From positions 17,649 to 81,648 of the forward strand of contig JAYMSP010000109.1 in NCBI GenBank assembly GCA_036897095.1: DNA of 64,000 nt. The letters are read 5' to 3'. Below, piece by piece: positions 50,757-62,437 of the stretch. This DNA is from Plantago elongata. Its lineage: Eukaryota; Streptophyta; Magnoliopsida; Lamiales; Plantaginaceae. The translations under genes were made by a program, and so were the position numbers. Every line of letters begins with the position of its first letter. Positions within the stretch are counted from its first letter, which is position 1. The notes below the pieces were generated by a model. The model had not been told where the DNA came from and did not search any database. It was given only the letters and a program-made list of their open reading frames with translations.

Positions 50757-50945
50757 AAGTTTGGATAGACTAAGAATCGTAGCTTCACAAACGATATAGA
50801 CTATTTAGATTACAACTTATAAAAATTAAATGTATTAATTAAATAAAAATAAATGTTGATTCACCCTTATATTTTGAGTTTGGATAGACTAAGAAACAAC
50901 CGATATAGACTCTTTAGATGGCAGCTTATGAAAGTTGAATGCTAT
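50757..50945. repeat. Tandem near-duplicate beside tRNA-Leu
   Basis: Segments from 50757 and 50876 share TTTGGATAGACTAAGAA, GATATAGACT.TTTAGAT and GCAGCTTAT.AAA-type blocks in the same order, spaced about 119 bp. Confidence 0.8.
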
Positions 50946-50950
50946 TAAAG

Positions 50951-50956
50951 AAAAAA
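50951..50956 (-). terminator. Pol III terminator of tRNA-Leu
   Basis: Six T residues on the tRNA strand, 2 nt after the mature 3' end. Confidence 0.8.
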
Positions 50957-50957
50957 T

Positions 50958-50965
50958 TGTTGACA

Positions 50966-50998
<33 letters not shown>

Positions 50999-51038
50999 AC
51001 CTTAATCTGGCGCCTTAGACCAACTCGGCCATATCAAC
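50958..51038 (-). tRNA. trnL-AAG: tRNA-Leu (anticodon AAG)
   Basis: The minus strand folds as a class II tRNA of 81 nt. The acceptor arms GTTGATA and TGTCAAC pair with one G-U. The D stem is GCC/GGC and the anticodon stem CCAGA/TCTGG encloses the loop TTAAGGT, giving anticodon AAG. A short variable arm and the T arm GTGGGTTCAAATCCCAC follow. The discriminator is A and no intron is present. It reads Leu CTT (and CTC after inosine modification). A T6 run (50956-50951) just past the 3' end is the Pol III terminator. The B box GGTTCAAATCC is intact. Confidence 0.95.
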
Positions 51039-51044
51039 GTTTTG

Positions 51045-51910
51045 AAACTTAGATTCAATTTTGTAAATATGTATGGATATTGACACACAAGTATTTCCTA
51101 TTTCAACATTATTTGTTTTTCGTCTTATTTTATATGTACATGTTGAATAATATCCGAATAAGTATCAATGCTCACATTTACAAATCTCAATAGAAAAATA
51201 ATTTTACCCAGATTCCTTTCCTCCACAAGAAAAATACAAGAACCATAGGAGTTAATTCAACTTTAAATACATTCTATTATAAGTTATAAGGACGATTGAT
51301 GTCTAGTCTCTCAGTCTAACTCGGTCATTTAACAACACTACTTGGTCTGCGACTAATGGAACAAGGGAGTATTTTAAAGAATACAAGCTAACACATTATG
51401 ATTGATTCAATAAAAGCACAGTAATGAAGTTTGTCTGCTTTCTTTTTTGGTTTGGACTCTGGATACATAAAGTAAAGCTTCTACACAGTAGCTAGCAATC
51501 CCCAAAAGGCCAAAACATCTGTAAATATAATACTACCAGTCATCTCCATTGATCATATATGAACCAACAGTTGGAATTTCTATCTAAGAAACAAAAGGGA
51601 AATAAAGAAAAAGAACTCCACAACAAGCATTTCTTCTTTCTTTGTTTCTTTCTACAGCCTTAATTTCACCAGTCTCGAGAAAAAATACATTCCTTATTGC
51701 TTTTTGGTCTACTCTCCAACAACTCCAGCACATCAAACATCAATTTCCTGCACCACCTAGTACTACTTTAAATATTACTGTTTTGATGTAGTAAAAACCC
51801 AGCGTTTTAGTCTGATGTACAATCCAACGTATAATGCAATATATATTTACGGCACCACGTAGTAGAGGAAAATATACTCCTGCTCCTGCTATATGTATAC
51901 TCTCCAATCT
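51045..51910. other. Intergenic region between tRNA and IQD gene
   Basis: No gene seen. A TATA-like TTATATAA at 51913-51920, about 90 bp before the IQD start codon, closes the region. Confidence 0.45.
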
Positions 51911-52004
51911 ATTTATATAAACTGATCACAAGTTAGCATAACAATACAATAAGAAGCAACCAATTATTAGACTAGACATCTTCTTTCTTTCTTTCTTCTT
52001 CCAC

Positions 52005-53509
52005 ATGGGAAAGAATAATGGAACTTCATGGCTCAATGCAGTGAAGAAGGCCTTCAGATCTCCTGTAAAAGAAGTTGACAAGAGGTGCAGTAGAAGAAGA
52101 GAAGAAAACGAACAAGAAGACGAGGAAAGGGTATATTTATATATTCTCCATTTTGCATATATGTTCCAGTTTAAATGTTGAATGGGTGATATATGAGAAC
52201 ATTATTGCTGTTACAATTATATTGCAGCTAGCATTAATGAGTTTAATCTTGAAATTTTGCAGAAGAGAGGTAAGAGGAGATGGATTTTTGGTAAGCCATC
52301 GCCTCTTGAAACAACAATACAACACAATGTAGCAAAAGCTGCTCATTCTCCAGCCATGGAATATACTAAACACGAAGCTATGATGTCGAGAAATGATCAA
52401 ACACGTGCAGTAGCAAACGGACAAGCTGCAATAGAGACTGTTTGGCTATATAGACCTCTTGTCAAGGGGAGAGAACATCAAGCTGCTACTGTTATCCAGT
52501 CCATCTTCAGAGGTTACCTGGTATATATACATATATAGTTAATTCGGAACGCTTTATTTCTAATATCCAATCTTATGGCATGTTTTATTGTGATGAGCTA
52601 AATCTGTTCATACTAAACTAAGTAATTTGCTTTTAAAAGTCGTGTTACAATTGTGCCTTGTACAATTTTAAAGGCAAGGAGAGCTCTTAGGGCACTGAAA
52701 GGGGTAGTGGAGTTGCAAGCTCTAATAAGGGGACACAATGTGCGAAAGCGTGCAAAAATGACACTGCAATGCATTCAATCTCTTGTTCGGGTTCAGGCTC
52801 AAGTTTGCGATCAACGAAGGAGGCTATCGTGTGAATCAACAGGCTTAGGGTCCATGCCTGATTATCAGTCCTTCTATAGCAGGAAATCAACTGTGAGTAT
52901 TCAACTGATCATAACTTCCAATCAACTCAAATTTACGTCAGGTTTAACTTTCAAGATTCACTCTCACAATATACTGATTCTTCCAACTTATTCTGCTTTC
53001 CAAAGTCTAGTTATATCAAATTCTTAGTGGGTTAAAATTTTGATGTTACAGTCCAGAAATGGAGGGAAAATGTCGAATGGCTTGCAAGGCCACTCATGTA
53101 CACGTGATGAAATTGTGGATTTAATAGAGAAGGCGAAAGAATGCTCACTTAGGCAGGGGAAAACACTTGCTCATGCCTTGTCTCAGCAGGTTTGATCGAT
53201 TTCTCCCAGTCTTAATCTTGTATCTGAACCGGAACAAAGCCTACAACATACACATATTTACTGCATGTGCAATTCAAACAAGAGTATTGTAGTGTGTCGT
53301 AAGTTGTTTGATTGCCTGATTTACAGATTTGGACAATGGACGAAGGTCGTATCCCTGCAGACGACAATTACAAAGACTTTGAATATCAGAAACACAGATA
53401 TTCATCATCAACACATGATCAATATGTTAGAAATGATAGCAACTTGTGCAGTCCAACAAAGACAGATGAAATGGACACCTTTAGGCCTCAGTCACTTTTT
53501 AACTTTTAA
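52005..53509 (+). CDS. IQD: IQD calmodulin-binding scaffold protein
   Basis: IQD proteins bind calmodulin and microtubules and shape cells. Exons 52005-52130, 52263-52520, 52674-52892, 53052-53189 and 53327-53509 join in frame, all at phase 0, to 307 aa. The N-terminus [20 protein letters not shown] and the basic block [11 protein letters not shown] are family marks. The IQ67 domain runs from about residue 115 to 180: [38 protein letters not shown] and [18 protein letters not shown]. The intron within IQ67 (after GYL) is in the position conserved in the family. The C-terminal part is shorter than in many IQDs. Basic sequence suggests nuclear or microtubule location. Confidence 0.93.
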
Positions 53510-53514
53510 ACTCT

Positions 53515-54040
53515 TCCTCCTGAATTTATAAATTTATTTTGTATTATTATTGCTTGTCCCTACCTTTGACATCTTAACAGATAAAGGGGAGCTCTCAGGT
53601 GAGATTGGAATTATCCTCGCGTTAGGTTTCTGTGGATTCTTTTATATGGAAGGAAGGTGTATGATTCTACTTAGTGACACTCTTTCCTTTTTGGCTCCCC
53701 TGTTTTTTTTTTGGTCTTCTGTATGGATTGTTGAAGAGAACAGTTTATTTGTCAATATTGGACATCAGTATATGACCATGGTTAACATTCTACAGAGTTT
53801 TTGTTCTTCACTTATCATGTGTGTCAAGAACAACAATGCAAATGTTTGTTGGCATGGCATCGAACATGAAAAAGGGAGGAGTACTTGGGAAGTTACATTC
53901 TACTGGAGAAGTTTTCTTGTCCCTGCTATTAAAGTCTTGCAGTACGATTCACGCTTAACATGGTACTTTGTGCAATCATGGTGAGGGCTATTATTATTGC
54001 TTGAATTTGTATGAGTTTTGGCTTTTTTAGTAATTTTTCG
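53515..54040. other. IQD 3' flank
   Basis: A 144-codon plus-strand ORF (53550-53984) starts here but has no family character and begins 40 bp after the IQD stop, so I read it as IQD 3' UTR and flank. Confidence 0.5.
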
Positions 54041-54042
54041 AA

Positions 54043-54258
54043 CACAGACGAACAAACGAACGCTCGAACCGAACTATTCGAACACAATCGAACCGAACTG
54101 TCGAACACTCTCGATCGAACATGAACTTTTTGAAATCTTAACGAACCGAACATGAGCAGATTTTTTTAGTGTTCGTCGAACACGAACATGAACCGAACAC
54201 ACTATTTATTAAACGAACGAACGTTCGTTAAGGCCATTGTTCGGTTCGTTCGGTTCGA
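54043..54258. repeat. GTTCG/CGAAC-rich array
   Basis: Many CGAAC motifs in variant spacing (CGAACCGAAC, CGAACACGAAC, AACGAACGAACGTTCGTTAA) on plus, turning to GTTCGGTTCGTTCGGTTCG at the right end. The inversion near 54225 makes a palindrome. It directly precedes the LINE relic. Confidence 0.85.
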
Positions 54259-54261
54259 AAT

Positions 54262-54564
54262 ACACCATTCGCCTGCTTATTCCGTCTATCACTGATCCGG
54301 AAGTGGCTGAGGCAATTGCAGCTCGGACAGTGGTGCTTTTGGGATATGGTATGGATTTCCGGGATGTTTGTGTGGAAGGCGATAATATTAATGTCGTTAC
54401 ACAGCTTAAGCAGGAGGCCCCTTCGATAGGAAATCAATTGGCATATGTTCTGGCCCATTGTTTTGCTTCTTTAAATGCTGGACTTACTGTTCTTCCAGTA
54501 ACTAATCCTAGTGTACTCAATTCTTAATTAAATGAGAGTATTGTTCTAAAAAAAAAAAAAAAAA
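54262..54564 (+). mobile_element. LINE-type 3' end relic (RNase H-like domain and poly-A)
   Basis: Frame 54237-54527 encodes an RNase H-like segment (DPEVAEAIAARTVVLLGYGM, CVEGDNINVVTQL, NQLAYVLAHC) of the kind found in plant non-LTR elements. The first catalytic Asp motif is absent. After the stop comes a short tail (AATGAGAGTATTGTTCT) and 17 A residues (54548-54564), as at a LINE 3' end. The element is 5'-truncated. No clear target duplication was found. Confidence 0.7.
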
Positions 54565-54569
54565 CAACT

Positions 54570-55540
54570 TAATTTGCTCTGAGTTTATTTGACACACTGT
54601 AAAAATAGCTCGCATAACAACTATTGATCGACTACACTTTTTATAAGTTAGCTATGGACAAATTTAGAAAGTTTATTTTATGCCGGTTCCACATATTTTG
54701 TGAGTAGGAGGTGCATAGAAGAATTCGATATCTAAAAACAATTTAGCGGTATCGGATCATTTATTATTATATCTAGTTTTGCAGCAGTGTACATTTATTC
54801 TGGTCCAGTGAAAGAGCTAGATGGAAAAAGACACGAAAATGATAATTGCAATTTTAATTGTGGAAGCAAACTATTTTCTACAAAATGACCCTTTAAATCG
54901 TCAAGAGACTTGCAGTGAACTCTGCATTTACAACATGAATTTCTTTGCCAAAACTTGTATACTCTATCTAATTGATTAGTTCATCTATCGTGATCCAAAA
55001 GATTATGAGTTTGACTCCCGTAGAAGGTTACTAAAAGTATAAATAAAAGTAATTTACTGGATTTTCCCGTATTTAACAACTTCTCATTTTTAAACAGAAC
55101 TATAAAGCAAATTAAATAAATAAGCTTTTGCCCTTCCCAATCTACCAAGGAAATGTATCCTGTTGCACAAAACAGAAATTAGAAGCATCTTTCTCTGATC
55201 CAATTCAGAATATTCCATAATGGAGAATTAAAATAAAAATAAAAATATGTAGACTATGATACAATTTTTTCATCCAATGAAATTTTTTTCTGCCTTTCTT
55301 TTGGGGAAAAAAAATCAATCCCATGTTGAATAGTACAACACTGTACAAGTGAGGCTAATATTTTACAACTCAATAAATCACCCCAATCTTTCCCGTCACA
55401 ATTTTTGAAACTTTTCACCGCAATAGTCGAACACGAGACCTTTTCACACGCATTTCTACGTCTAATCTATTCATCCAAAACAGAAGAACCATTGCGTACA
55501 GGGACGATTAACCTGAGAATCTGTCCAGCTAACAGCCAAT
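54570..55540. other. Intergenic region and 3' flank of the glycerol-3-phosphate transporter
   Basis: AT-rich, with no gene. The last 150-250 bp is likely the transporter 3' UTR. Confidence 0.45.
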
Positions 55541-55543
55541 CCA

Positions 55544-57226
55544 TCATACATTTGTCGAGACAGGAGGTGATCTCGACGATTCTCGAATCCTCGGCCCTTG
55601 AATCTTCGCGGCCACCTCAGCCATGACAAGTCGGGTTAATAGTAACCCGGCAATCAAGGCCGCACCCATTAGCATTGTGAATACCGCACTCCAGCTCTTA
55701 GTCGAAATATATCCGGTCAACAACGGGCCAATTGCAGCTCCTATTGACCCTGTTCCGTCAATGATAGCAGTGACTGTGGCCAAGGCACGAGAGTTGCCTT
55801 TCAACGAGCTGTGTGTGCCAAGGTCGGTCGAAACTGCGGTTGTTATAAGGGCATAAGGCCCGTTTACGAACATTCCAGTGATCAACATAAGTATGACATT
55901 TACAGTCATTGAGATGTGCCCGTAGCTTCGGTAGAAGAAGAGCGCCGGGATAGCACAGTACATAAAGCTTGCAGCAGTTATCGCTCTTGCATCCAAACGA
56001 TCAGAGATATGACCTGCAAGGATACCTCCGATCACACCTCCTACGTCGAACAATGTGGATAAGTTCCCTGATTCCTCACTTGTCACGTATCTTCCATCAA
56101 TAGCTGCAATGACAATTACACACAATGCAATCAGTTTAGTACAGATTCAAGCATGAACTTCACCAGAATAGACAGCACACAATTATCATAAATCATATCC
56201 GAAAATTCATTTACCTGTGTGGCTAATGTAGAAAGGAAGCCAATATAGGAAAGTGTAGGCCACCAATTTCGAAAAGAAAAGGCAAAGGGCGAAAGGAGCG
56301 ACACCAGGAATCCTCCATGCTCTTAGAAACCCGACAGCCTCACGATCATCTGAGGTCATTCTCAAAAGAGGTTCAGCTAGTTCCTCTCCATTCTTCTTCG
56401 GGGAGAGCAAGACTTCCTCCTCTTCAACCACTCCAACAGATTCAGGAGTAACCGGGAGGAATAGAAACAACACAATCCCAACAAAGATGATCCCTGCAGC
56501 AGGCACAACCATCGACCAGCCCCATCCATACTTTAACAATGCCGAAGCAACAACAGATCCCGTAATGTTACCTAATGAGGTATGCGCATTCCAAATACCC
56601 ATTATAAGCCCCCTCTTCTTCTTTCCAAACCAATTGCCAACGACTGCAACCACAGATGGCCACCCAGTCGATTGAAACAAACCCGCAAGCATTTGAACAA
56701 TTAAGTAATAATAAAACATATGAATGTTCGCCCAATATCCGACTCCAAAAAGAGCAGTAAACACACCAGTCCCAACCATACCGATAGTCAGAAACTTCCT
56801 AAGGTCCATCCTGTCTCCAACATGACCCGAAAAGTACATTCCCATCGCATACACAAACAAAAAAGCTACATCAAGATCTCCAAGCAACACCGTTCCATCA
56901 GAGCCATTAAACGGCGCCCAACCTGCTCCGAGAACGGACGAATTCCTTGTGCTTTCAAGCGGTTTGTAAGCATTGTAAGCGTAGGCCTTTCGCCATGTGA
57001 ACGACGACTTCAAGTCCACGTTCGGCGATTGAGGATCGAGAGCGCTCTTAACAATGCTGGTGGTTTTCCGGGTTGCGTGATAGCTCAAATAGGCGAAAAA
57101 CGTTATGAGAAGCACAAGAACTTGATGCGTTTTATAGGAGACCGTAGATCCTTTAACATATTCGATGAAACGGATTCCCAGAGGTTTGGTGTTGGTCTCA
57201 GGATCTGGCTCTGCGATAGAACCCAT
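55544..57226 (-). CDS. G3PP: Glycerol-3-phosphate transporter (MFS, SLC37-like)
   Basis: Major-facilitator protein, plant counterpart of GlpT/SLC37 sugar-phosphate exchangers, predicted to move glycerol 3-phosphate or related organophosphates against phosphate. Coding exons 57226-56215 and 56103-55544 join in frame to 523 aa. After a short N-tail comes TM1 ([21 protein letters not shown], with the family YHATRK block). A loop, [21 protein letters not shown] (MFS motif), [22 protein letters not shown] and an acidic central loop ([15 protein letters not shown]) separate the two halves. The second half has [14 protein letters not shown] and [16 protein letters not shown]. About 12 membrane spans are expected. 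The leader holds an intron (57968-57258). The single coding intron follows YISHT. Confidence 0.93.
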
Positions 57227-57256
57227 GAAAAAGATCGCTCTTTTTTCCTTGTAGTA

Positions 57257-58090
57257 GCTAAGAAACAGAACAATTCCCTGTTAATGGAAGCAAATTGGTA
57301 CTGGTTAGATGATATGTGAAATCTCATCTGCGAAAAAGATTGAACCAAGAAACCAAGATAAAATAGGCATTATTTTTTTCTAAGTTTCCTACATGAATCA
57401 ATATCCTATCAGGTCAAAAGTGAATCCATCCTGTAAAAATCTCTGGACGGTGAAAAGTTCAATTTTTTTTGCTTTGCGGATAGGTTTTCAAGGAAAATCA
57501 AACTCCAATTTCCAACATATACTAAAATACTTGTTTTCCTGATTTAGTCAGATTAGATTATACCTGGAATATTCCTATTATTTTCCGGGAATTTATAAGC
57601 TTGAAATAAAATAAATTCAATTCCAATCAATTTACGAACAAACAAGTCATCTACTTCACGTAAGCGTATCACTAACTTGATAAAAATAAAAATCGCATCT
57701 TTTCGTTTTAATAGCCAAACCCAGTTCCCATTTCGTCAGAAAATAATCACACACCAAGATTTATCAGCAACCAACTAACAACAAAAAAAATCATAAAAAC
57801 TCGACCTTTAATTTGAATTTTGCAAATGCTTGAGAAGATAAACAATCAGATCCTAATGACACAACGATTAATCGAGAGCACATAAACCTTCTTACTAGTA
57901 GTAGTTATTAAGAACAGCAAAAGGTGCAGAAATCGAAAAAAATTGGTGGAGAAAAAGGTGTTAATTACCTGGAAATCTGGAGGTAGAACTATGTCGTATC
58001 GTAACAGCAAAGGATGAATTATAGTCTGTCTGTAATTTGAGAATTGAAGCAAAAATGTGAAGATTGTGGTTTAAAGTTGAGAAGGAGAGA
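57257..58090 (-). promoter_or_regulatory. Spliced 5' leader of the G3P transporter gene
   Basis: The non-coding exon ends at 57969 (TTTCCAG/GTAATT) and the next exon starts at 57257 after GTTTCTTAG, 31 nt before the ATG. The first exon carries a CT-rich run near 58086-58098. The 711-bp intron has no ORF of interest. Confidence 0.65.
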
Positions 58091-58099
58091 GAGAGAAAT

Positions 58100-59045
58100 T
58101 GGTAGTGATTTTCTCTGTTGAGGAAAACTGCACATACTCAGCTCTCATTTAAAGGTGATGATATATTCATAGTAACAGGAGGGTACCTTTGTTATTCCCA
58201 AATTACCCTTACATAAGCCGTTTTATTTCACTGCTCATGTGTTGGGTTGAGGTCCGGAAATGACATTTATGCCCTTAATCAAGTGAAGTAAAGTGTGATA
58301 CTAATATTTATCCCGCACCGGATAAGAGCATCGAGGTAATAAGTTGGATTGAATAAGAAGTCAGATTGGATTGTAATAGGAAGATGGGTTTGAAGTCACT
58401 CTTTATACTCTATAGTTGTGTAATTTATAAATGGAGTTAATTTTTTGGGGCTGATTGATATAAAATTTAAATGGGTATTTTGATGGATTTGGTGAAATTG
58501 TATTTGAAATTGAATTGAAAATGGGTATTTCAAGTGTATTTTAGACCAAATCATTGTCATCGAGCCAAATAGACCGATTTTAACCCATACCATACAGCCC
58601 CTTAAATGTTCATGATAAATTTGTACAATCTAGATCTATTTTACTTAATCTAAGCTTCTGTATCATAATGTAAATGTAGTTTGAATGAGGGACTATTGAA
58701 TATATATGAGATATGGATGTGAATTTGTGATACGTTTTGAGGGAAAATGGATTAGAAAATGTAACAACTGTATCATCGAATTTCTTGCGTATGACAAGTA
58801 ATATTGTTACATGTTTCCATGCCCTTTTGTCAGCAAGGCACGGTGTCATTTCTGAATTAGCCAAATTCGACCCCTCAATATCATTATCCTCTCATACAAT
58901 GCCACATAAATATGACAGTTGATGAGTAAAACCGATTGTCGACTTAGTCAACTTATTGTGCGTTTACAAATATTAATATCATTGATTTTCTATCAGATTC
59001 TACTAAAAGGTAATTAAAGTCGATTTTAAATAAAAGTTACTAATG
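58100..59045. other. Promoter flank of the G3P transporter and intergenic DNA
   Basis: No gene is supported. Small ORFs here lack family character. Confidence 0.4.
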
Positions 59046-59050
59046 TTTAA

Positions 59051-59186
59051 TATTCCCTTCATTTCAAATTCATCTTCCGATGGAATCAGACTTAAATATT
59101 GTTAAAAATATTACCTTTGTAAATCAGAAGTTGTAGTGTTTACAAAAATTAATTTAATTAAGATAAAGCTGGGACGGAGGGAGTAT
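59051..59186. mobile_element. Stowaway-like MITE A
   Basis: The left end TATTCCCTTCATTTC and right end GGGACGGAGGGAGTA (reverse TACTCCCTCCGTCCC) are diverged Stowaway-type inverted termini with TA at both edges, about 135 bp apart. The right part (TTGTAGTGTTTACAAAAA) is repeated just outside (59219), so a partial duplication followed insertion. Confidence 0.6.
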
Positions 59187-59578
59187 ATTATAAAAACAAC
59201 TTAAATTTGTTAATTAGAAGTTGTAGTGTTTGCAAAAAGTAACTTAATTAGTTGTTTTTAATTGAAAAAAATTATTATTGTTTAAAACAGTTAGAAGTAG
59301 CTATTGGGTTACTTCTCTACTTTTGACGGTTACATGTTTTTCTCCAGAAAATTTGCACCATAAATCGTAATTTAAAATATTAAAAAATTAATTTTATTTT
59401 TTCAAAATTAAAAAAGCACTTTTTTTAAACATTTACAAGCACAAGCTTAGTAAAGTTTGGTTTTACCTGTTAACAAAGCGGGTTGATTTTTCAAAGTTAA
59501 AAGTGAGTTTAAGTAATTATGTTCAAAATGATCATAGGCTAGGGTTTTTTTCTAAGTTCTCGATTTCTTTTTTAGTGA

Positions 59579-61354
59579 TTGTCAGTGATCATGGGTAGCA
59601 AGCTTGACATACGGATTCATTATCTGGGCAAGCAATTCATGCTTACAAACGTGGACTCATCAAGGTATTCTAACTCAAAACTTTTGAACGATGTGAATAC
59701 TTTGGTGTTAGAGAGTGTAGAAACTCAGTCTTCTCTGTTTTTTACTGTGGTGGCTCATATTGAGAGATCATTTGAACAAATTGAAATTTTGGGTGGTGAT
59801 TTTGTGAGGAAGGTGTTTTCCATGAATATGAAAAGCAAAGAGATAGTCATGCACTTAAACATTGTTGATGTTGAACCCTTAGATGTAGACACATCAAGTA
59901 AAAGAAAGAAATGAAGTCTGATTTCTATGGTATTGATATTGACTTGGAGTATGAACCCCCATCAAAAGTCTACACTGACCTACCTACAAATAGAAGGCAC
60001 TATAGGTATAGGACTTGCAAACCTCCACCACCAAAAGTACCAAGAAGAAATTCAAATGATCCTGTTGATGTAGTTGAGTTGTCAAATGATGATCAACCTC
60101 CTATTACTCAGCCTAGCCAAACACAAGAACCACCTCCACAAACTAACACTCAAACAGAGTCACCTCCCCATGACAATCCTCAAAGCCCTTATATGCCTAG
60201 TGATTCCTTCTCTACTCCAGTGAAAGAGCCTACAACACAACCTGATATTGTGTGTGATGATGTTGAGTTTAAATAATTGATTTACAGTATTCTCGAGTCT
60301 CATTCACAAGCACAAACTCAGTCTAGTAATGTTAATGTAGCTTAGAAAGTGACTGTCAATGTTGATGAAAATGTAAATGTTATGAATGAAACCGGTACTA
60401 TTAATGAAGGGGTGGTAGTAGATTGGATAGATGATGATAATGTTAAGGGTGGTGGTGAGAGAACTGTTGAGAGTGACGGTGATGGTGAAGGTGAGGGACC
60501 ATTTGATTGGGAGAGTGAGGAACCTGAGGGAAGTTATCTTTGTGAAATAGATTTTGTTAGAAGTGAACCCTCAGAATATGATGAGGAGGATGAGGAGGAA
60601 AATTGAATGTGGCAATGGTGATGGTGTTGAAACTGATGGAGCAAGTGGCAGTGGTGATGGTATTGAAACTGGTGGAGTAAGAGGCAGTGATGTAGGTGTT
60701 GAGACATGTGGATTAGGTGGCAGTGGTGTTGGTGGAGCTGGTGAAACTGGTGAGGAAGGGGGTGGTGGTGTTGAATATGGTGATGATGAGGATTATTACC
60801 CCAGTTCTGAGGATGATTATGCTGATCAGGGTTGGGGTGTTGATGAGTTTAAGGTTAACAATGAGGATTTAGATAAGGAGTCTGGGGTGGGGGATACATT
60901 TGGAAGTGTGGAGAATCTTAGGAGGAGGGTAAAGGAATATATGTTGAAGGTGGGATTTGTCTTGAAAAGGCAAAAGAATGAGAGGTCTAGGTACATTGTT
61001 TACTGTGGAGGGAAGAAGAATGAGTGTCAATGGAGACTCCATGCATGTGTGATGGATGATGAGGTTAGTATGATGATTAAAACCTATAATGGAGCTCATA
61101 GGTGTTTGAGGATGGTTGATAGTAAAATGGCATATTCAAACTGGTTGTCCCATAAGTTGCTTGAGCAAGTGAAAGAGCATCCCAATATGTTTGCAAAGAA
61201 ATTGGAGGCTTGGGTTGCAAGCACACTAGGAGTGCATGTCCCACATATGAGAGTTTACAGAGCAAGGGAAAAAACAATTGAGCTCATTGGTGGTAACTCT
61301 GAGGAAGCATACAAGATGGCACCTAAGTATAGAGAAATGATTGTAGTTTGGTAG
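59579..61354 (+). mobile_element. Decayed Mutator-like (MULE) transposase, catalytic part missing
   Basis: Four open stretches form one broken MuDR-type protein. 59579-59914 resembles the N-terminal PB1-like part of plant MULE proteins. 59911-60276 and 60349-60606 share one frame, broken by TAA (60274-60276) and TAG (60343-60345); this part is Pro-rich, then acidic. 60554-61354 is in another frame and holds a Gly-rich minisatellite, then the MuDR DNA-binding domain (NLRRRVKEYMLKVGFVLKRQ, NECQWRLHACVMDD, YNGAHRC). The frame ends at a stop (61352) after EEAYKMAPKYRE, before the DDE domain and SWIM zinc finger. At least two frameshifts and two stops make it non-functional. Terminal inverted repeats were not found. 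Confidence 0.8.
60612..60755 (+). repeat. 36-bp-period minisatellite within the MULE relic
   Basis: It encodes a degenerate 12-residue repeat: GNGDGVETDGAS, GSGDGIETGGVR, GSDVGVETCGLG, then a partial copy. Confidence 0.8.
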
Positions 61355-61440
61355 AGTCTTTGTTGTTTGATTGTAGTTGCAGTTTGGTAGAGTATTTGTT
61401 GGTTGATTGATGTGGCAGTTTGGTAGAGTATTTGTAGTTG
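61335..61440. repeat. Tandem repeat at the MULE truncation point
   Basis: The core CAGTTTGGTAGAGTATTTGT recurs three times (about 61345, 61380, 61420), separated by TGATTGTAGTTG-like links. It begins where the transposase frame ends. Confidence 0.8.
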
Positions 61441-61699
61441 CAGGGGGATTCCTAAAACGAAGAGTTTTCGATGTTTGCAGAAGTGGCTAGATCTTGTCAA
61501 GTGAGGCGTCATCCGGAAGACTCCGGAGTATTCAAGAATCATGAGGAAAGTGGGACATTTTGGCATAAAGTGCAGGTTTCGGGCGTTCAATTACTGTCTT
61601 TAAGGCGCGCATTTCGCATGCTAGTCCCAGCTCTCCTTTACAAGCTATATATATTTTGTTCTTTGCTACTCAATTTCCATGTGTTCACCACTTAAATAT

Positions 61700-62170
61700 C
61701 CATTTGTAAATGATAGTATACTTTGATAATTCTTTTTACTTATATACCTATTTAAATGTTAAGGACTCTAGTGTAATAAGTAAAATCAATTATTGTGTAA
61801 TTTAATTCACCCTTTTTATCATTTAAATTATTAATTAGGGTTAAGAGGATAAAACTTTGTTGTTCTCTTTTGAACAAAATTGAACTGAACTTATTTATAG
61901 TTCAATCAAGTTCAGTTTAATTCAATTAAGTAAAATTCAGTTGAAGAGAACAAAGCCTTGTACTCAAAAGGGAAATATTTACGTTGGTTACATAGCATTA
62001 ACGAGATGATTTCAACAAAGTTAAAATATGGTATAAAGTTAAAAAAAATCGGGTTGTGTAAAATTTTTAGTTGATGAATAGTGAGTTATAAAATATGGTA
62101 TTTGGATAAAGATGGAGTGTTATATATGGTGTTTGAGAATAAATTGACATGTATAACAAGTAAGTGATGT
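61700..62170. other. AT-rich intergenic DNA
   Basis: No gene seen. The stretch 61870-61950 contains TGAACTGAACTTATTTATAG-type short inverted motifs. Confidence 0.4.
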
Positions 62171-62174
62171 TTGA

Positions 62175-62437
62175 TACTTCCCTCGTTCTACGAATTCCTT
62201 TTCATTTTTTTTCTTGCACAACTGTTATGAAGTTTAAGTAAAAAGTTAATTTATATAGATAAAGTAATAAAGTGTACATATAATAAAAAGTAAAAGGAAA
62301 TAATTGGAAAACTATGAAAGGGAGTGATTATAATATTATTAGTGAAGATAGTGGATTTTCACAAACGAAAATTGAAAGTTTTTAATCGAACACCCAAAAT
62401 GAAAAAATATAAAATATTTAATGTAACGGAGGGAGTA
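62175..62437. mobile_element. Stowaway-like MITE B
   Basis: The left end TACTTCCCTCGTTCTACGAA and right end TAACGGAGGGAGTA (reverse TACTCCCTCCGTTA) are flanked by TA. It is about 263 bp, AT-rich and non-coding. Confidence 0.65.

Noticed and set aside
53550-53984. 144-codon plus-strand ORF after IQD
   Set aside because: No recognisable domain, starts 40 bp after the IQD stop and has 3' UTR-like composition.
56720-57319. 199-codon plus-strand ORF
   Set aside because: Antisense of the glycerol-3-phosphate transporter exon 1.
60554-61354. Stand-alone 266-codon protein
   Set aside because: It is the frame-shifted middle part of a broken Mutator transposase, not an independent gene.
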